64,000 nt of DNA from Novosphingobium sp. PP1Y (GTDB lineage: Bacteria > Pseudomonadota > Alphaproteobacteria > Sphingomonadales > Sphingomonadaceae), in NCBI RefSeq assembly GCF_000253255.1, contig NC_015583.1, forward strand, positions 1 to 64,000. The letters run 5' to 3'. The first letter of the stretch is position 1; each line of letters starts with the position of its first letter. Below the pieces are notes generated by a model that had not been told where the DNA came from, ran no database searches, and was given only the letters and a program-made list of their open reading frames with translations. Positions 36,057-44,658 of this stretch are shown piece after piece. The position numbers were made by a program, and so were the translations under genes.

Positions 36057-37088
36057 TCACTTCATGTTCTTGCGCACCACTGTCCAAACGGGGTTACGGC
36101 ACAATTCGCAGTCTTCACCGGAGAACATCCTGCCGGCACGCTCATCGCCTTTGAGCTGCCAATCCAGCCAGGCAACGGCGACCTTCGAGGTGCTCCCGCC
36201 ATTCGCCTGCCTCATGGTCCCGGGGTGGCCTGTCGGAATTTCACCAAAGAACACCGGCACGTGATTGATGCGTGAAACGTCATCAACCGCATTTTCATGC
36301 GCTACGTCGTCAGCCCCTCCAGCCACGTACAGTACGGGCGTGTGCAGCTGCTTCAAGGCGTCTTTGGTGATCTCTACGCCGCCACCAGCACCCGGGCGCC
36401 CGAATATACCGCTGTTCCAAATCATGGCCGCTTTTACCCGGGGATCTTGTTGAATGGACAAAGCGAGTAAGCCGCCGCAGCTGCGACCAGAGGCAGCTAT
36501 CTTGTCGACGGCGAGCTTGCCTCGATATGCGCTCCCATCACGGTCGTTTTCATTTACCGCCCAGTCGATTGCTGCCTCCATATTGGCCGGCAGCGTCTTT
36601 TCACGTGACTCGCCGGGGACAGACTCTCCACCCGGTTGTGGAGGGCGCGCGCCTCGGGCGCCTGTAGCAAGGCGGGGCGGCCGCGCGCCCTCCACAGGCC
36701 GAGGTCGCGGAGATTGGATCACGCGGTCAGCCGTCGGTTCCACGGGGCGATCAGGTCCGGGATTGCCAGGCGCGACAATGAAGTAACCGTAGGAGGCGAC
36801 TTCAAGCAGGAAGCGGCGTGAAGCGGCGCCGCCATTGAACCGGCACCCGCCACTTCCCCATACCACGATCGGCATGCGGCCAATTTTACCAAGGTCGCGC
36901 GGTCGATAGATTGTCTGAGCTGGCCGTATCGATGAGTCGTATTCCATCACGGCGCCGTAAGGACCGGTAGGCGGAACTTCCGTCTCGGACAGTCCGCCGA
37001 TTTCTGCATCCGCTGCCTGAGCTAACACTGCGCTGCTGCTCAACATTCCAATTAGAAAGGCTGCCGCGATCTTGGGAAAGCGTTTCAT
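36057..37088 (-). CDS. Secreted alpha/beta hydrolase with GRSCGG elbow, paralogue of 27765
   Basis: 343 aa, signal peptide MKRFPKIAAAFLIGMLSSSAVLAQA. Shared with the 27765 enzyme: MPIVVWGSGGCRFN, elbow ASGRSCGGLLAL (Ser about 203), LHTPVLYVAGGADDVA, GHPGTMRQANGGS, WLDWQLKGDERAG, and the C-terminal GEDCELCRNPVWTVVRKN. Residues about 109-165 are rich in Arg, Pro, Gly and Ala and align in position with the 27765 insert but not in sequence. It is the first gene of the island operon, with a LacI-type operator 76 bases upstream. Substrate unknown. Confidence 0.78.
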   Translation of the reverse strand: MKRFPKIAAAFLIGMLSSSAVLAQAADAEIGGLSETEVPPTGPYGAVMEYDSSIRPAQTIYRPRDLGKIGRMPIVVWGSGGCRFNGGAASRRFLLEVASYGYFIVAPGNPGPDRPVEPTADRVIQSPRPRPVEGARPPRLATGARGARPPQPGGESVPGESREKTLPANMEAAIDWAVNENDRDGSAYRGKLAVDKIAASGRSCGGLLALSIQQDPRVKAAMIWNSGIFGRPGAGGGVEITKDALKQLHTPVLYVAGGADDVAHENAVDDVSRINHVPVFFGEIPTGHPGTMRQANGGSTSKVAVAWLDWQLKGDERAGRMFSGEDCELCRNPVWTVVRKNMK

Positions 37089-37163
37089 CGTTTCACCTTC
37101 TGAAAAGCATTAGAGGATTGGCAGGACGTCGCAACGCAACGGAACCGACTTGAAGCTCACCAA

Positions 37164-37177
37164 TGATAGCGCTTGCA
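37164..37177. promoter_or_regulatory. LacI-type operator upstream of the island operon
   Basis: TGATAGCGCTTGCA is the exact reverse complement of the operator at 58037-58050 between the P450 and MFS genes. It lies 76 bases upstream of the alpha/beta hydrolase start at 37088 and is strong evidence for a shared regulator. Confidence 0.75.
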
Positions 37178-37296
37178 TTTTCGATCGACCTTTCAGCAGC
37201 GCATTTTCCCACGGACTTCGTCATCTCTAAACCTTTCGCAGGTCTTCACTGCGGCTCAGCCACGCTGTGGCTTCAACAATCTCAAATCGATTTGGA

Positions 37297-38817
37297 TCAG
37301 CCCGCAAGATCCGCTTTTGACATGCCGTCCATTCGCAACAGCATTCGGGAGAAATTCTCCAACTGCGCCCGAAGTAGTCGGGGATCCTGCTTCTCGATCC
37401 CACAGTTTTCGCTTTCCTTGAGCAGGAAGCTGGGTGCGGGCATAAAGCCAATCGTGGGAATACCTGCCGACATCGTCGCTCCGCTCTCCCCGGTATAGCG
37501 CCCTTTGTAGGGGTTCACCGCGACCACTCGATCTTCCAAGGTACCTCGGCTTTCCTCCAAAGCAATCTTGGCGAGAGCGGAGCTCTGCGTTTGGAGCATC
37601 GTTGTCTGATTGTAGCCGGAAGGCACATAGGCCTGACCGCGATCGACCCACTCCCGTGATCCCAGATGTTCGATCACCAAGGCCCCCACGGTGCGCTTGA
37701 TGATGTCGGCATGCTTTTGAATGAACCCTCTGACGGACGGCACATAGGCTCCAGCCATGTGGCCGGTTGTCATCGTGAAGACATAGGTCCGACGAAGCGA
37801 GCCCTTGGGCTGTGCGGCCAAAAATTTAGCTAGTGCCACCACACCGATCGGGCCGTTCTCTTCCACGGCGTTCGGACCATCCGAATGAGTATGAACCAGG
37901 ATCACCTCATCCGTCTGACCGGGCAGAATACCATAAAGCGTATCGGTCGGCGTGTTCGGAAAAATGTTGGCTTCAAGGGCGATCGTCGCCTCACCACCGG
38001 CCGCCGCGACCTTCGCGATCTCCTCGCCGGTCGTCTCGCCAACCCACAGGGCGGGGCAATCGGCGAACTTGCGCCCGAACGGAACATATTGCCCCTCGGC
38101 GTTGGCGTCGCTGACACCAACCCACGACAAGATCACGCCGGCCGCGCCCGCCTCCTTGAATTGCTCAAGCGCGGGCGCCGAACGGGTCTGATAGAGCTCA
38201 GTTTTCAACAAGTCTGGCAGCTTCAGATCGTCGGGATAAGCGCCCCAGGCCTTGAAACTGTCTCCAGCGGGAAAGCCATGTACCGGCGACCGCAGAAAAA
38301 CAATCTTGCCGCGAACGTCCGGGAAGACGAGCGGCCTGGAGTTGGCCATGCCGTTGGACTGGGTAGAACCGAGATCGACAATCTTGCCGGTCACGCCCTT
38401 GGCCGAGGTCTTGCCCGAATAGGGGTAAGCAGAGGTCGAGTGCAGCGCAACCGCCTTCCCGCCCGGACGGCGAACCTGAAGCGAGCGCGACACTTCTTCC
38501 CAGCGAGGCAAAGTATAGGTATCGCGGAGGACCGATACGCCAGGCGCCGTCGCCAGCCAGTCGGCCATGCGGTTCACGAACTTCACATGTCCGGGGAAGC
38601 CCGTATTCCGGGAACCCAGCGAAATCAGATAGAGCATTTCCTCCCAAATCTCGTGCGCATCAGGCAGTCCGAAATAAGCTGCGCCCCGACCGGACGACTG
38701 CGCGTTGGATTGCCCTGAAGCCGGAGACGTAAGATTTGCCAGACCAGATGCGGACACCATCAACCCGGCACTGCCAAGCACACTGCGACGCGAAATCAAT
38801 TTCCCCACCCTCCGCAT
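37297..38817 (-). CDS. Tat-exported M28-like peptidase/hydrolase with PA-type region
   Basis: 506 aa from the ATG at 38817. This start leaves a Tat signal KLISRRSVLGSAGLMVSASGLA; an ATG at 38853 in frame is possible, and neither has a good ribosome site. The middle (GKTSAKGVTGKIVDLGSTQSNGM, VRGKIVFLRSPVHGF, FKEAGAAGVILSWVG) looks like a protease-associated insert. The metal-binding part reads VILVHTHSDGPNAVEENGPIGVVALAKFL, with the His-x-Asp and Glu-Glu of M28 aminopeptidases; later IEHLGSREWVD. It lies upstream of the island with its own promoter region. Could cleave a peptide or amide part of the substrate. Confidence 0.72.
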   Translation of the reverse strand: MRRVGKLISRRSVLGSAGLMVSASGLANLTSPASGQSNAQSSGRGAAYFGLPDAHEIWEEMLYLISLGSRNTGFPGHVKFVNRMADWLATAPGVSVLRDTYTLPRWEEVSRSLQVRRPGGKAVALHSTSAYPYSGKTSAKGVTGKIVDLGSTQSNGMANSRPLVFPDVRGKIVFLRSPVHGFPAGDSFKAWGAYPDDLKLPDLLKTELYQTRSAPALEQFKEAGAAGVILSWVGVSDANAEGQYVPFGRKFADCPALWVGETTGEEIAKVAAAGGEATIALEANIFPNTPTDTLYGILPGQTDEVILVHTHSDGPNAVEENGPIGVVALAKFLAAQPKGSLRRTYVFTMTTGHMAGAYVPSVRGFIQKHADIIKRTVGALVIEHLGSREWVDRGQAYVPSGYNQTTMLQTQSSALAKIALEESRGTLEDRVVAVNPYKGRYTGESGATMSAGIPTIGFMPAPSFLLKESENCGIEKQDPRLLRAQLENFSRMLLRMDGMSKADLAG

Positions 38818-38903
38818 GGCCCCATTTTTCGGAACCGTTCCATAGAGCTTCATTAATATAATAAACCCGCGGGGAACGCTCTGGCGAAGTTGCGGCATGG
38901 CAT

Positions 38904-39031
38904 GCAAAAATGCAGCGATACTTCTAGACTGGCCCTGGAGTTGAAGGATTTATCCGCCGCGAAGCCCCTTTAGCAGGTGCAAGTGATGGCACCCAGAGCT
39001 GCATTTTTGCGGATTGGCTGCGCAAAAATGC
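38904..39031. repeat. Three copies of GCAAAAATGC in an intergenic region
   Basis: CAAAAATGCAGC at 38905-38916, its reverse complement GCTGCATTTTTG at 38998-39009, and GCAAAAATGC at 39022-39031. They sit between the divergent M28-like gene and the TBDR 5' fragment, a stretch (38818-39187) with no gene. They could be regulator sites or remains of an element end. Confidence 0.45.
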
Positions 39032-39187
39032 TTTCCAGCATTTGCTGGCAGGCGCGCTAGCAGTCGAGGCCGAGCATGGTGCTGCCTTCTCCATTCTCCA
39101 CGGGTCTTTATCGGATGCCAAGCAAACTGGTCGTTAACCGTCCCGAAGCAGCAGCGCTTGCCAACTGTCAAAATGGGAGGGTAAATA

Positions 39188-39670
39188 ATGAGAAAGCTGC
39201 TTGTCACGTCGTGCCTGGTTGCTTTGACGGCAACTGCTCAGGTCGCAGCGGCACAGACCATTCGGGAGCCGACTAAAACTGCCCCCTCGAGTGCCACCGA
39301 AATCGACGTAAGCGAAACCAAAGCAGCCGATATCGTCGTGACAGGTACCCGACTAGCGAGCGGCTTCAACACGCCAACTCCCGTTACCGTGGTCACTACC
39401 GAACAACTCAACACGGCTGGCAAACCAAGCTTGGCCGAAGCCATAGCCCAATTGCCGGTATTCAAAGGACCGGCCATAAGCTCCCAGCCGACCAATGGAT
39501 CGCCGAACGGCACGAATGGACAGAGCTTGCTCAACCTGCGCGGTTTGGGCGCTCAACGAAACTTGCTGCTGCTGGATGGTCAGAGGGTTATCGCGACGAA
39601 TGCGGCCGGATCAGTCGATGTAAACATGGCGGATTCAACCGGTCGTGTCAGCATTAGAAGGTGTGAATAG
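39188..39670 (+). pseudogene. 5' fragment of a TonB-dependent receptor
   Basis: 160 codons: signal peptide MRKLLVTSCLVALTATAQVAAAQ, TonB-box/plug start DIVVTGTRLASGFNTPTPVTVVTTEQL, then NLRGLGAQRNLLLLDGQRVIATNAAGSVDVNM. The receptor sequence stops where the plug should continue (RVDVVTGGASAAYGSDA) and the frame ends shortly after. It belongs to the same FNTPTPV subgroup as the receptor at 14903 and the 3' remnant at 23567. GGGAGGGTAAATA precedes the ATG, so a short plug-like peptide could still be made. Confidence 0.8.
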
Positions 39671-39769
39671 AACCCAAAACGCAAAGCGAATCTCTGCCAA
39701 TCCCGTGCTATTGGAATCCTGCGCTAGAACCATCAATTGCACCAACAGGCCGCCGACGTGACAACGCCG

Positions 39770-40681
39770 CTATAGTGGTGCCTTACAGAAAGTGGCGATC
39801 AGTTTACGCAGCCAAACGTATTCGACCGCGACATGAATTCGCGGATGCCAGGCCATAGATAGGTCATTGTCGGGGAATTCCAGTGGCGGCTTGACGATCT
39901 GGATCTGGCCAAGCCGGGCCTGTTCCTCAGCCAGACGGCGCGGCAACATGGCGACCATGCGTGTTGACGCGATAATGCTAGGGACGAGCGAGAAATGGGA
40001 GACGTGTGCGACGACGTTGCGATGAAGCTGTTTGGAGGAAAGATAGCTGTCGATCAGGTTCGGATAGATCGGGCGGTCGCTTTGTAATGCAACATGATCA
40101 AGCGCGACGAAGCGTTCGATGGTCAGCGGTTCGACAAGATCGGGGTGATCGATTGCGCCAATCAGCACGATCGAATCCGTCATCAGTTTTCGCCGGTGCC
40201 AGTGCGGCGGCAATGAGCGTAGCCAGCCCACTCGCAGGTCGAACTGACCCCGATCAAGCTCTTCGAGGTCCGTCTGGCGGTTGGGGATGACTGAGATGCT
40301 GATCTGCACGTGCGGGGCCTGCTCGCGCAGTTCGCCCAGCAGGCGCGGAAGTAGAACCTGCCCGGCATGGTCAGTGATCGCCAGTTTGAAGGTTGTCCGG
40401 CTTTCCATGGGAACGAACCGCGTAGGGCTGAATAGGGCGAGCAATTCTGGCAGCGCAACTTCGAGCCGAGCCTTGAGTTCCACGCCCTCTGCCGTCAGCA
40501 CCATCGCCGAGCCGTCGCGGACCAGCAGAGGGTCGTTGAAGATGCGCCTAATTCGCGCCAACATATGGCTCATCGCAGGTTGAGACAGCCCGACGTCACG
40601 AGCGACCCGGCTCAGACTGCGCTCTGCCAGAAGCCGGTCAAGCGCGACGAGTGAGCCGAGATCGACCTTACGGATATTCAT
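39770..40681 (-). CDS. LysR-family regulator, NodD/LinR-like
   Basis: 303 aa. The start MNIRKVDLGSLVALDRLLAERSLSRVARDVGLSQPAMSHMLARIRRIFNDPLLVRDG is typical of the NodD/LinR branch, which supports the ATG at 40681 although frames stay open to 40708. The effector-binding domain follows. It is divergent from the MFS > AKR > AKR operon with 173 bases between, so it probably activates that operon when the imported compound or a product is bound. Confidence 0.88.
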   Translation of the reverse strand: MNIRKVDLGSLVALDRLLAERSLSRVARDVGLSQPAMSHMLARIRRIFNDPLLVRDGSAMVLTAEGVELKARLEVALPELLALFSPTRFVPMESRTTFKLAITDHAGQVLLPRLLGELREQAPHVQISISVIPNRQTDLEELDRGQFDLRVGWLRSLPPHWHRRKLMTDSIVLIGAIDHPDLVEPLTIERFVALDHVALQSDRPIYPNLIDSYLSSKQLHRNVVAHVSHFSLVPSIIASTRMVAMLPRRLAEEQARLGQIQIVKPPLEFPDNDLSMAWHPRIHVAVEYVWLRKLIATFCKAPL

Positions 40682-40730
40682 GTCGAGAATATGAGCCATC
40701 CAGAGCATTCATTGGGAAATATGGGCCCAG

Positions 40731-40746
40731 GTCAATACCAATTGAC
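40731..40746. promoter_or_regulatory. Inverted repeat in the lysR/MFS divergent promoter
   Basis: GTCAAT-ACCA-ATTGAC has perfect 6-bp arms. ATTGG at 40711 and CCAAT at 40738 form a second, wider pair. The position fits a LysR binding site. Confidence 0.5.
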
Positions 40747-40854
40747 ATGTGGCCTGCGGAACGTCCCATTCGGGGGAGGCAAGGCCGGGCAACGACCGTC
40801 ACGATCAACGGGGCGGCGCCGGGGACCTGCCCGGGATGAGGAGCTGATCGAGCA

Positions 40855-42153
40855 ATGACAACTCCGATGTCCGCCACAGTTCCTGCGCCAAAAGCATGGA
40901 AACCCTATCTCGCGCTGTTTTCCCTGTACCTGCTCAACACCCTGCTGGTGCTCGACAAGATTGTGTTCACAATCCTTGTGGAACCAGTGAAGGCCGAGTT
41001 CGGTCTGGACGATTTTCAGGTCGGGCTGCTGACCGGCTCGGTCTATGCCGTGTGCCTTGGCGTCGCGAGCCTGCCGCTGGGCATGCTGGTGGATCGAAGC
41101 AGCCGGCGCAACATCGCTGCCGGGTGCCTTGCGTTCTGGTCCGCGATGACCGCGCTGTGTGGCATGGCGCAAAGCTACACCACGCTGCTTGCAGCCCGGC
41201 TTGGTGTCGGGATTGGCGAGGCGGGCGGCGGGCCGGCTTCGCTGTCGATGATCGCCGACCTTTTCGACCACCGCCGCCGCGCGACGGCGATGGCAATCTT
41301 CGCGCTGGGAACGCCGACTGCAGGATTGCTCAACCTGACCATCAACACCAATCTAGCCCATACCTATGGTTGGCGGTTCGCGCTGTTCGCGGCGAGCGTG
41401 CCGGGACTGGTTCTGGCGATCACCATGCGCCTGTTCATTGCCGAGCCGGAACGCGCGACGGGGACAGGCGGCGTTCCGCCCAAGGCGGCGAGCTTTTCCC
41501 AGACTTTCCATTTCATTCGTACCCAGCGCTCGCTGGTGCACTTTCTGATCGGCGGCGCGGTAGCCTATATCGTGCTGGCCGGCGTGTCTTCTTGGAGCTT
41601 CTCATTCCTCATCCGTGTTCACCATGTGAAGCTGCATGAGGTGGGGCCGATCCTGGGCGTTGCGATCGCGATTTCCGGGCTCTTCGGCCTGTTCCTCAGC
41701 GGGCGGCTAGCGGATGTTCTGTCGCGCCGCGATGAGCGCTGGCGGACCTGGGTGATGACGATCACGACGCTGATGTCGGTCTGCTTTGGTACAGCGACGT
41801 TCTCGGTCGGGTCTTGGCAAGCGGCGGTCATCGGTATGGCGGGCTTTGCCACGACTGCCACGCTGTGGCTTGCGCCCGGTTATGCCCTGTCGCAAAGCCT
41901 GGTGCCTGCGCGGATGCGCGGGATGATAGGTGCGATCGTGTTCATGCTGGCCAACGTGCTCGGCTATGGGCTTGGCCCGGCACTGGTTGGCCTGCTCAGC
42001 GACCTGCTGGCGCCAGTTTACGGCACCTTGGCCATTCGCACGGCGCTGATCGGTACGGTTTCGCTCAACCTGTGGGCCGCGTTCCACTTCATGCTTGGGG
42101 CACGGACGCTTCGGGCAGACCTCGATGTTGCAGGATTGGAGCAACAGCAGTGA
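40855..42153 (+). CDS. MFS transporter, spinster/organic-acid type
   Basis: 432 aa, twelve hydrophobic segments. Opening YLLNTLLVLDKIVFTILVEPVKAEFGLDDFQVGLLTG and the loop PLGMLVDRSSRRNIAAG are typical of spinster-like MFS members common in sphingomonads. Likely inner-membrane import of a small catabolite. It overlaps the next gene by four bases (GTGA), so it is co-translated with an aldo/keto reductase. GGAG lies 12 bases before the ATG. Confidence 0.85.
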   Translation: MTTPMSATVPAPKAWKPYLALFSLYLLNTLLVLDKIVFTILVEPVKAEFGLDDFQVGLLTGSVYAVCLGVASLPLGMLVDRSSRRNIAAGCLAFWSAMTALCGMAQSYTTLLAARLGVGIGEAGGGPASLSMIADLFDHRRRATAMAIFALGTPTAGLLNLTINTNLAHTYGWRFALFAASVPGLVLAITMRLFIAEPERATGTGGVPPKAASFSQTFHFIRTQRSLVHFLIGGAVAYIVLAGVSSWSFSFLIRVHHVKLHEVGPILGVAIAISGLFGLFLSGRLADVLSRRDERWRTWVMTITTLMSVCFGTATFSVGSWQAAVIGMAGFATTATLWLAPGYALSQSLVPARMRGMIGAIVFMLANVLGYGLGPALVGLLSDLLAPVYGTLAIRTALIGTVSLNLWAAFHFMLGARTLRADLDVAGLEQQQ

Positions 42154-43154
42154 ATTTCCCGGCGATGCAATACCAGTCCCTGGCGGATGACCTCCCCTCC
42201 GTTTCGCGCCTGTCACTCGGGTCGTGGAATACCTTTTCGCGGTGCTCATCTGAGCAGTTGGAAGCCCTGCTGGCGCGGGCGTTCGAGCGCGGGATCAATC
42301 TGCTCGATGTCGGCTATTACTGGGACAAGCCGGATACCGAGGACGCGGTCGCCGCTGCCCTGCGCGGACTGGCCGCCCCGCGTGACAGCTATACGATCGC
42401 GCAGAAGCTGTGGCTCTGGGACTATCCCGAGCATAGCTTTGCCGAGCAGCTTGGCCGGTCGTTGCAGCGGCTCGGGTCGGACCATGTCGACATCGTGATG
42501 GTGTCGCGCCCGACTGCCGATCTCGCGCTGGAGCCATTTATCGGCGAGGTCGTGGCGCTGGTCGAAGCCGGGATGGCCCGGGCTTGGGGTGTGACCAACT
42601 TCACGCCGGAGCAACTGCGCGACACGCTGGCGCTGGTCAATCAACGCAACTGGCCGCACCCGGTCCTGCTGCAAGTCCAGTACAACGTGATGCGGCGCGG
42701 CGTGGTCGAAGGTCCGGGCTATGCCGAGCTGTTTGCCGAAGGTGCGATCCGGCTGTGTGCGGCGAACATGCTCGAGGGCGGAATCCTCGCCGGGCATCTC
42801 GAGCGGGACCGGGTCAATCCGCCTGAGTTTGCCGAGGGCAAGCGCCCGGTCCACCGCAACATCTGCCGGGATTCGGGCGGCATTCGCGAGTTGATCCGCG
42901 AACGCCAACCGCGGCTTAGGGAGATCGCCCGGGACTTCGGGGCCAGCCCGGCGCAACTGGCACTGGCGTTCGGCCTGTCGCACCCGCACCTTGGTACCGC
43001 GCTGGTCGGCGTGACCGAGCCGGACCATGTAGACGAGAACGTCGCTGCGCTGGCACTGCTGGACTGCGCCACGGAAATTCGCGCGGCGGTGGACGAACTG
43101 GCGATCGAAGGCGTGGCCCACCCCAAGCTGTTCAACCCCCACAACGGTATCTGA
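42150..43154 (+). CDS. Aldo/keto reductase-like protein with altered active site
   Basis: 334 aa from the GTG at 42150 (GGAG eight bases upstream), overlapping the MFS stop. TIM-barrel AKR features: RGINLLDVGYYWDKPDTEDAV with Asp and a Tyr at the expected spacing, IAQKLWLW with the Lys, VTNFTPEQL and LVGVTEPDHVDENV for cofactor binding. The catalytic His normally in LLHRP reads IVMVSRP, so the tetrad looks incomplete. It may have a changed reaction or be a non-catalytic partner of the next gene. Confidence 0.75.
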   Translation: MNFPAMQYQSLADDLPSVSRLSLGSWNTFSRCSSEQLEALLARAFERGINLLDVGYYWDKPDTEDAVAAALRGLAAPRDSYTIAQKLWLWDYPEHSFAEQLGRSLQRLGSDHVDIVMVSRPTADLALEPFIGEVVALVEAGMARAWGVTNFTPEQLRDTLALVNQRNWPHPVLLQVQYNVMRRGVVEGPGYAELFAEGAIRLCAANMLEGGILAGHLERDRVNPPEFAEGKRPVHRNICRDSGGIRELIRERQPRLREIARDFGASPAQLALAFGLSHPHLGTALVGVTEPDHVDENVAALALLDCATEIRAAVDELAIEGVAHPKLFNPHNGI

Positions 43155-43159
43155 GCGCT

Positions 43160-44143
43160 ATGGAAGCGCTGCGGCTGGGCAGGTCCGGACTCAAGGTTTC
43201 GCAGTTGGCCCTGGGCACCGCGTCGTTCGGAGATACGGACCGGGCGGCGTGGAATGTGGGGGCCGACATGGCCTGGAATCTGGTGCGTCATGCGTTTGAT
43301 CGCGGCATTACCCTGTTCGACACGGGCTCCACCTATGGCGGCGGGCTGGCCGAGGATCGGCTCGGGCAGGCGGTGGAGCGACTTGGCCACCGCGATGAGA
43401 TTGTGCTGACGTCCAAGGTCTATTTCCCAACCGGGCCGGACGCCAATGCGCGCGGGCTGTCGCGTAAGCACATCGTTGCCGCGCTCGACCGCAGTCGTGC
43501 CCGGTTGCGGACTGATTATGTCGATGTGCTGATGCTCCACCGCTGGGATGCCCATACCCCGATCGAGGAAACGCTCACCGCGCTGGACATTCTCGTTCGG
43601 TCCGGCCGGGTGCTTTACACCGGTGCCTCGTCGATGTCTGCGTGGCGGATGATGAAGGTGTTGGGGCTTCAGCGCGCGTCGGGCATGGCCCCGTTCATTG
43701 CGATGCAGGGTCTCTACAACCTGCTGTACCGGGAAGAGGAGCGCGAGATGATGCCGCTCTGCCGGGAAGAAGGAATTGGCTGCATGGCATGGTCGCCGCT
43801 CGCCCGGGGACGGCTGGCAGGGGCTGCGGGCGACCCGGTGCGGCTGGCGCAAGATCCCCTGGCAGCGAGTCGGTTCACGCCCGATCTCGATGCGCCGGTC
43901 CTCGCCGCGCTGGACGCGGCCAGCGTGCGCACCGGGCTACCGCACGCGCAGCTGGCGCTTGGCTGGCTGGCAGCTCGGCAGGCGATACCGGTCATCGGGG
44001 CGGCTAGTGCAGAGCAGATCGACGTTGCCATAGCAGCTGTTTCGTCGCGGCCGGATGCGGTGACGTGCGCCGCGATGGAGGCATCCTACCGCCCGCACGC
44101 GGTCAGCGGCTTCGATCCTCTGGATGAACATGCGCCGGTTTGA
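43160..44143 (+). CDS. Aldo/keto reductase
   Basis: 327 aa, starting five bases after the previous stop. Complete AKR signature: LGLGRSGLKVSQLALGTASFG-type start, GITLFDTGSTYGGGLAEDRLG (Asp, Tyr), LTSKVYFP (Lys), DVLMLHRWDAHTP (His). The C-terminal GAASAEQIDVAIAA binds NADP(H). Presumably reduces or oxidises a sugar or ketone imported by the MFS carrier. The genes 40855-44647 form one operon ending in a broken SDR. Confidence 0.88.
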   Translation: MEALRLGRSGLKVSQLALGTASFGDTDRAAWNVGADMAWNLVRHAFDRGITLFDTGSTYGGGLAEDRLGQAVERLGHRDEIVLTSKVYFPTGPDANARGLSRKHIVAALDRSRARLRTDYVDVLMLHRWDAHTPIEETLTALDILVRSGRVLYTGASSMSAWRMMKVLGLQRASGMAPFIAMQGLYNLLYREEEREMMPLCREEGIGCMAWSPLARGRLAGAAGDPVRLAQDPLAASRFTPDLDAPVLAALDAASVRTGLPHAQLALGWLAARQAIPVIGAASAEQIDVAIAAVSSRPDAVTCAAMEASYRPHAVSGFDPLDEHAPV

Positions 44144-44647
44144 GGGGCGCACGGCGCTCGTAACTGTGGCTGCATCGGGCATCGGGCGTGCGGTGGCGCT
44201 GCGCCTTGCCGGTGAAGGGGCGCGAGTCTGCCTCGTCGATATTACACCCGAAGTCACAGCTATCGCGGCCAGAGCCGGGAGCGGACATACCGCCTGCGTT
44301 GCGGACCTGTGTACCGCTGCGGGTACCGACGCGGCGACGGCCCATACGCTGGGCGAACTTGGCCGGATTGACATTCTCGTCAATGCCGCCGTCTGCTGGC
44401 GGTGGCGCGGCAGGCGGCGGCGGAACTTGCCAGCGGAAGAGTGCGGGTCAACAGCGTTCTGCCCGGACCGACGCGAACCGGGCTCACCCGCAAATCGGTC
44501 CGCCAGGACTGCGATTTTCCGCTGGGCTGCTGGGTCGAGGCGGAGGACGTGGCCGCTGCGATCTGTTTCCTTATCAGCGACGATGCCGCCGCGATCACCG
44601 GAGGGGAGTTGGTGGTCGATGGCGGGGTGTCGCTGGTTCCGCGCTAA
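44130..44647 (+). pseudogene. SDR gene missing its catalytic core
   Basis: The first half (MRRFEGRTALVTVAASGIGRAVALRLAGEG...GRIDILVNAAV) is a normal Rossmann half. At about 44395 the sequence jumps in another frame to RQAAAELASGRVRVNSVLPGPTRTGLTRK...ITGGELVVDGGVSLVPR, the normal SDR C-terminus. About 60 residues, including the Ser-Tyr-Lys triad, are gone and the frames do not match. So this is a deletion-inactivated gene at the end of the AKR operon. Its start overlaps the end of the AKR gene. Confidence 0.8.
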
Positions 44648-44658
44648 GCCCCGCCGCG

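Noticed and set aside
39142..39157. AGCGCTTGC near the TBDR 5' fragment as a sixth LacI site
   Set aside because: The right half fits but the left half and outer bases do not; too weak to include with the five better sites.
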